The notes beneath the pieces were generated by a model. That model did not search any database. It saw only the letters and a program-made list of their open reading frames with translations, and was not told the DNA's origin. From contig USOJ01000076.1 of the NCBI GenBank assembly GCA_900556195.1, positions 1 to 6,277 of the forward strand: 6,277 nt of DNA. The letters are read 5' to 3'. The position numbers and the translations under genes are program-made. Shown one piece after another: positions 5,368 through 6,277 of this stretch (the stretch's first letter is position 1; the number at the start of each line of letters is the position of its first letter). The DNA is from an uncultured Eubacteriales bacterium. Its GTDB lineage: Bacteria; Bacillota; Clostridia; Christensenellales; Borkfalkiaceae.

Positions 5368-6277
5368 ATGAGAAAGAGATCAATGCTCGTAACGTTGATG
5401 ATCTGCCTGCTCGTATCGCTGTGCGCGCTCGTCGCGTGCGGCAACACGAGCAAACCTAAACATTCGCATAAGTATATCGAAGTAGACGAAGTCGCTTCGA
5501 CGTGCGTTACGCCGGGGACGAAAGCCCATTACAAGTGCGAAGGTTGCGATAAGTTGTTCGTTAAAGACGGGGATAAATACGTAGAAACCACCGCTGACGA
5601 ACTCGCGCTTCCGCTCGCGGCGCATACCTTTAACGGAATAAGCGTAAAGACGAATCCGACGAAAACCGTCTACACGGCGTTTGATGAATTCGACCTTACG
5701 GGCATCGAAGTCGTGAAGACTTGTTCCGTAACGGGTTGCAACGGCGAAGCGGTAAACGCAGGCGACGTTACTTTTGCTTACACGAAAGACGGGGCGGATA
5801 AACTTACCGCGGATATGACGAAAGTCGTTATAAAAGCGGCGGGCTACGCAACCGATTTCGCGGTAACGGTAAACAAAATAGAAGTGCAATTGCCGACTGC
5901 TGAGAGCAAGACGTACACCGGCTCGCCTCTGACGGCAGACGTGGAGGCAAAAGATTCGTACGCCGTAACCGAAAATAACGGCGGAACGAACGTAGGCAAA
6001 TACGACGTTAAGTTGACGCTTACCGATCCGGTAAACTACGCGTTTGCAGGCGTCGAAGGCGCTGTTGCCACGCTTGAATTCGAAATAACCAAAGCAGACA
6101 ACAAAATAACCATGCCGGGCAGCATAGAGGATATTAACTGCTGTGGCGAACCGACTATCGGAGCGACCGCGAAAGACGGCGCGACCGTAACTTACGTTTA
6201 CTCTACCGCCGAAGACGGCGAATACGGCGACAAACCCGAAGGCGGTTTCGTTGCGGGTACTTATTACGTAAAGGCGG
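5368..6277 (+). CDS. Surface lipoprotein with Cys-pair segment and Ig-like/MBG-like repeats (partial, runs off the end)
   Basis: At least 303 residues are encoded with no stop before the window edge. The start follows GGAGGG (5357-5362) at 5-base spacing. A lipoprotein signal (MRKR, hydrophobic core, lipobox LVAC, cysteine 24) predicts anchoring outside the membrane. Next comes a His/Cys segment with HSH (32-34), Cys46 and YKCEGCDKLF (55-64), like the CxxC 'HxH...C...CxxC' pieces common in gut Clostridia surface proteins. An Ig-like domain follows at about 90-170 (SVKTNPTKTVYTAFDEFDLTG opens it, DFAVTVNK closes it), resembling bacterial group 3 Ig folds. Then an MBG-like repeat runs from about 172 (TYTGSPLTADVEA ... 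NNGGTNVGKYDVKLTLTDP), and a second begins at 242 and is cut off after GTYYVKA. Such modules are usually spacers or adhesive stalks; no enzyme domain is visible yet. The likely regulator is the divergent AraC-type gene. The true function may lie in the missing C-terminus. Confidence 0.85.
   Translation, partial: MRKRSMLVTLMICLLVSLCALVACGNTSKPKHSHKYIEVDEVASTCVTPGTKAHYKCEGCDKLFVKDGDKYVETTADELALPLAAHTFNGISVKTNPTKTVYTAFDEFDLTGIEVVKTCSVTGCNGEAVNAGDVTFAYTKDGADKLTADMTKVVIKAAGYATDFAVTVNKIEVQLPTAESKTYTGSPLTADVEAKDSYAVTENNGGTNVGKYDVKLTLTDPVNYAFAGVEGAVATLEFEITKADNKITMPGSIEDINCCGEPTIGATAKDGATVTYVYSTAEDGEYGDKPEGGFVAGTYYVKA

Noticed and set aside
5380..5889. Minus-strand 169-codon frame
   Set aside because: It is a shadow of the lipoprotein gene, Arg/Phe-rich because of the CG-rich codons on the coding strand.

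Overview
The window looks like chromosomal DNA from a low-to-moderate-GC Firmicutes/Clostridia-type bacterium, probably a gut commensal. Three things suggest this: strong AGGAG-type ribosome binding sites, lipobox lipoproteins for substrate binding and surface display, and a His/Cys-containing plus Ig-like/MBG-like surface lipoprotein of a kind common in uncultured gut Clostridia. The lineage is an inference from style; there is no rRNA or other marker gene in the window.

Positions 1-3234 hold a tightly packed plus-strand operon. The tail of an unidentified upstream gene (stop at 57-59) is followed 18 bases later by a complete FecCD-type ABC importer: lipoprotein substrate-binding protein (78-1160), membrane permease (1150-2163) and ATPase (2160-2903). 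A small Smr-domain protein (2896-3234) follows. Each gene from the binding protein on overlaps the next by 4 to 11 bases, which points to one mRNA and coupled translation. The substrate class is iron-siderophore, heme, cobalamin or a related chelate; the sequence does not decide between them. No promoter for this operon lies in the window.

Positions 3235-4202 are a gene-poor, AT-rich stretch of almost 1 kb. It contains short coding-like phrases broken by stops and frameshifts (about 3325-3446), a very good rho-independent terminator (3627-3666), a 12-bp perfect palindrome (3738-3749), and a decayed gene that kept its ribosome binding site but shifts frame twice (3786-3983). Near its right end is an almost ideal sigma-70-type promoter (4127-4155) that points rightward into the back of the next gene.

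Positions 4203-6277 have a richer, CpG-heavy composition. A minus-strand AraC-family regulator (4203-5135) is divergent from a plus-strand surface lipoprotein gene (5368 to beyond the window end). The 232 bases between them carry a good minus-strand promoter for the regulator, an overlapping weaker plus-strand -10 element, inverted repeats, and a strongly foldable leader ahead of the lipoprotein. The layout suggests, but does not prove, that the regulator controls itself and the lipoprotein.

The importer and regulator/lipoprotein blocks belong to recognisable families. I found no convincing new biological system. The parts least explained are the decayed spacer, the orphan antisense promoter and the structured leader.
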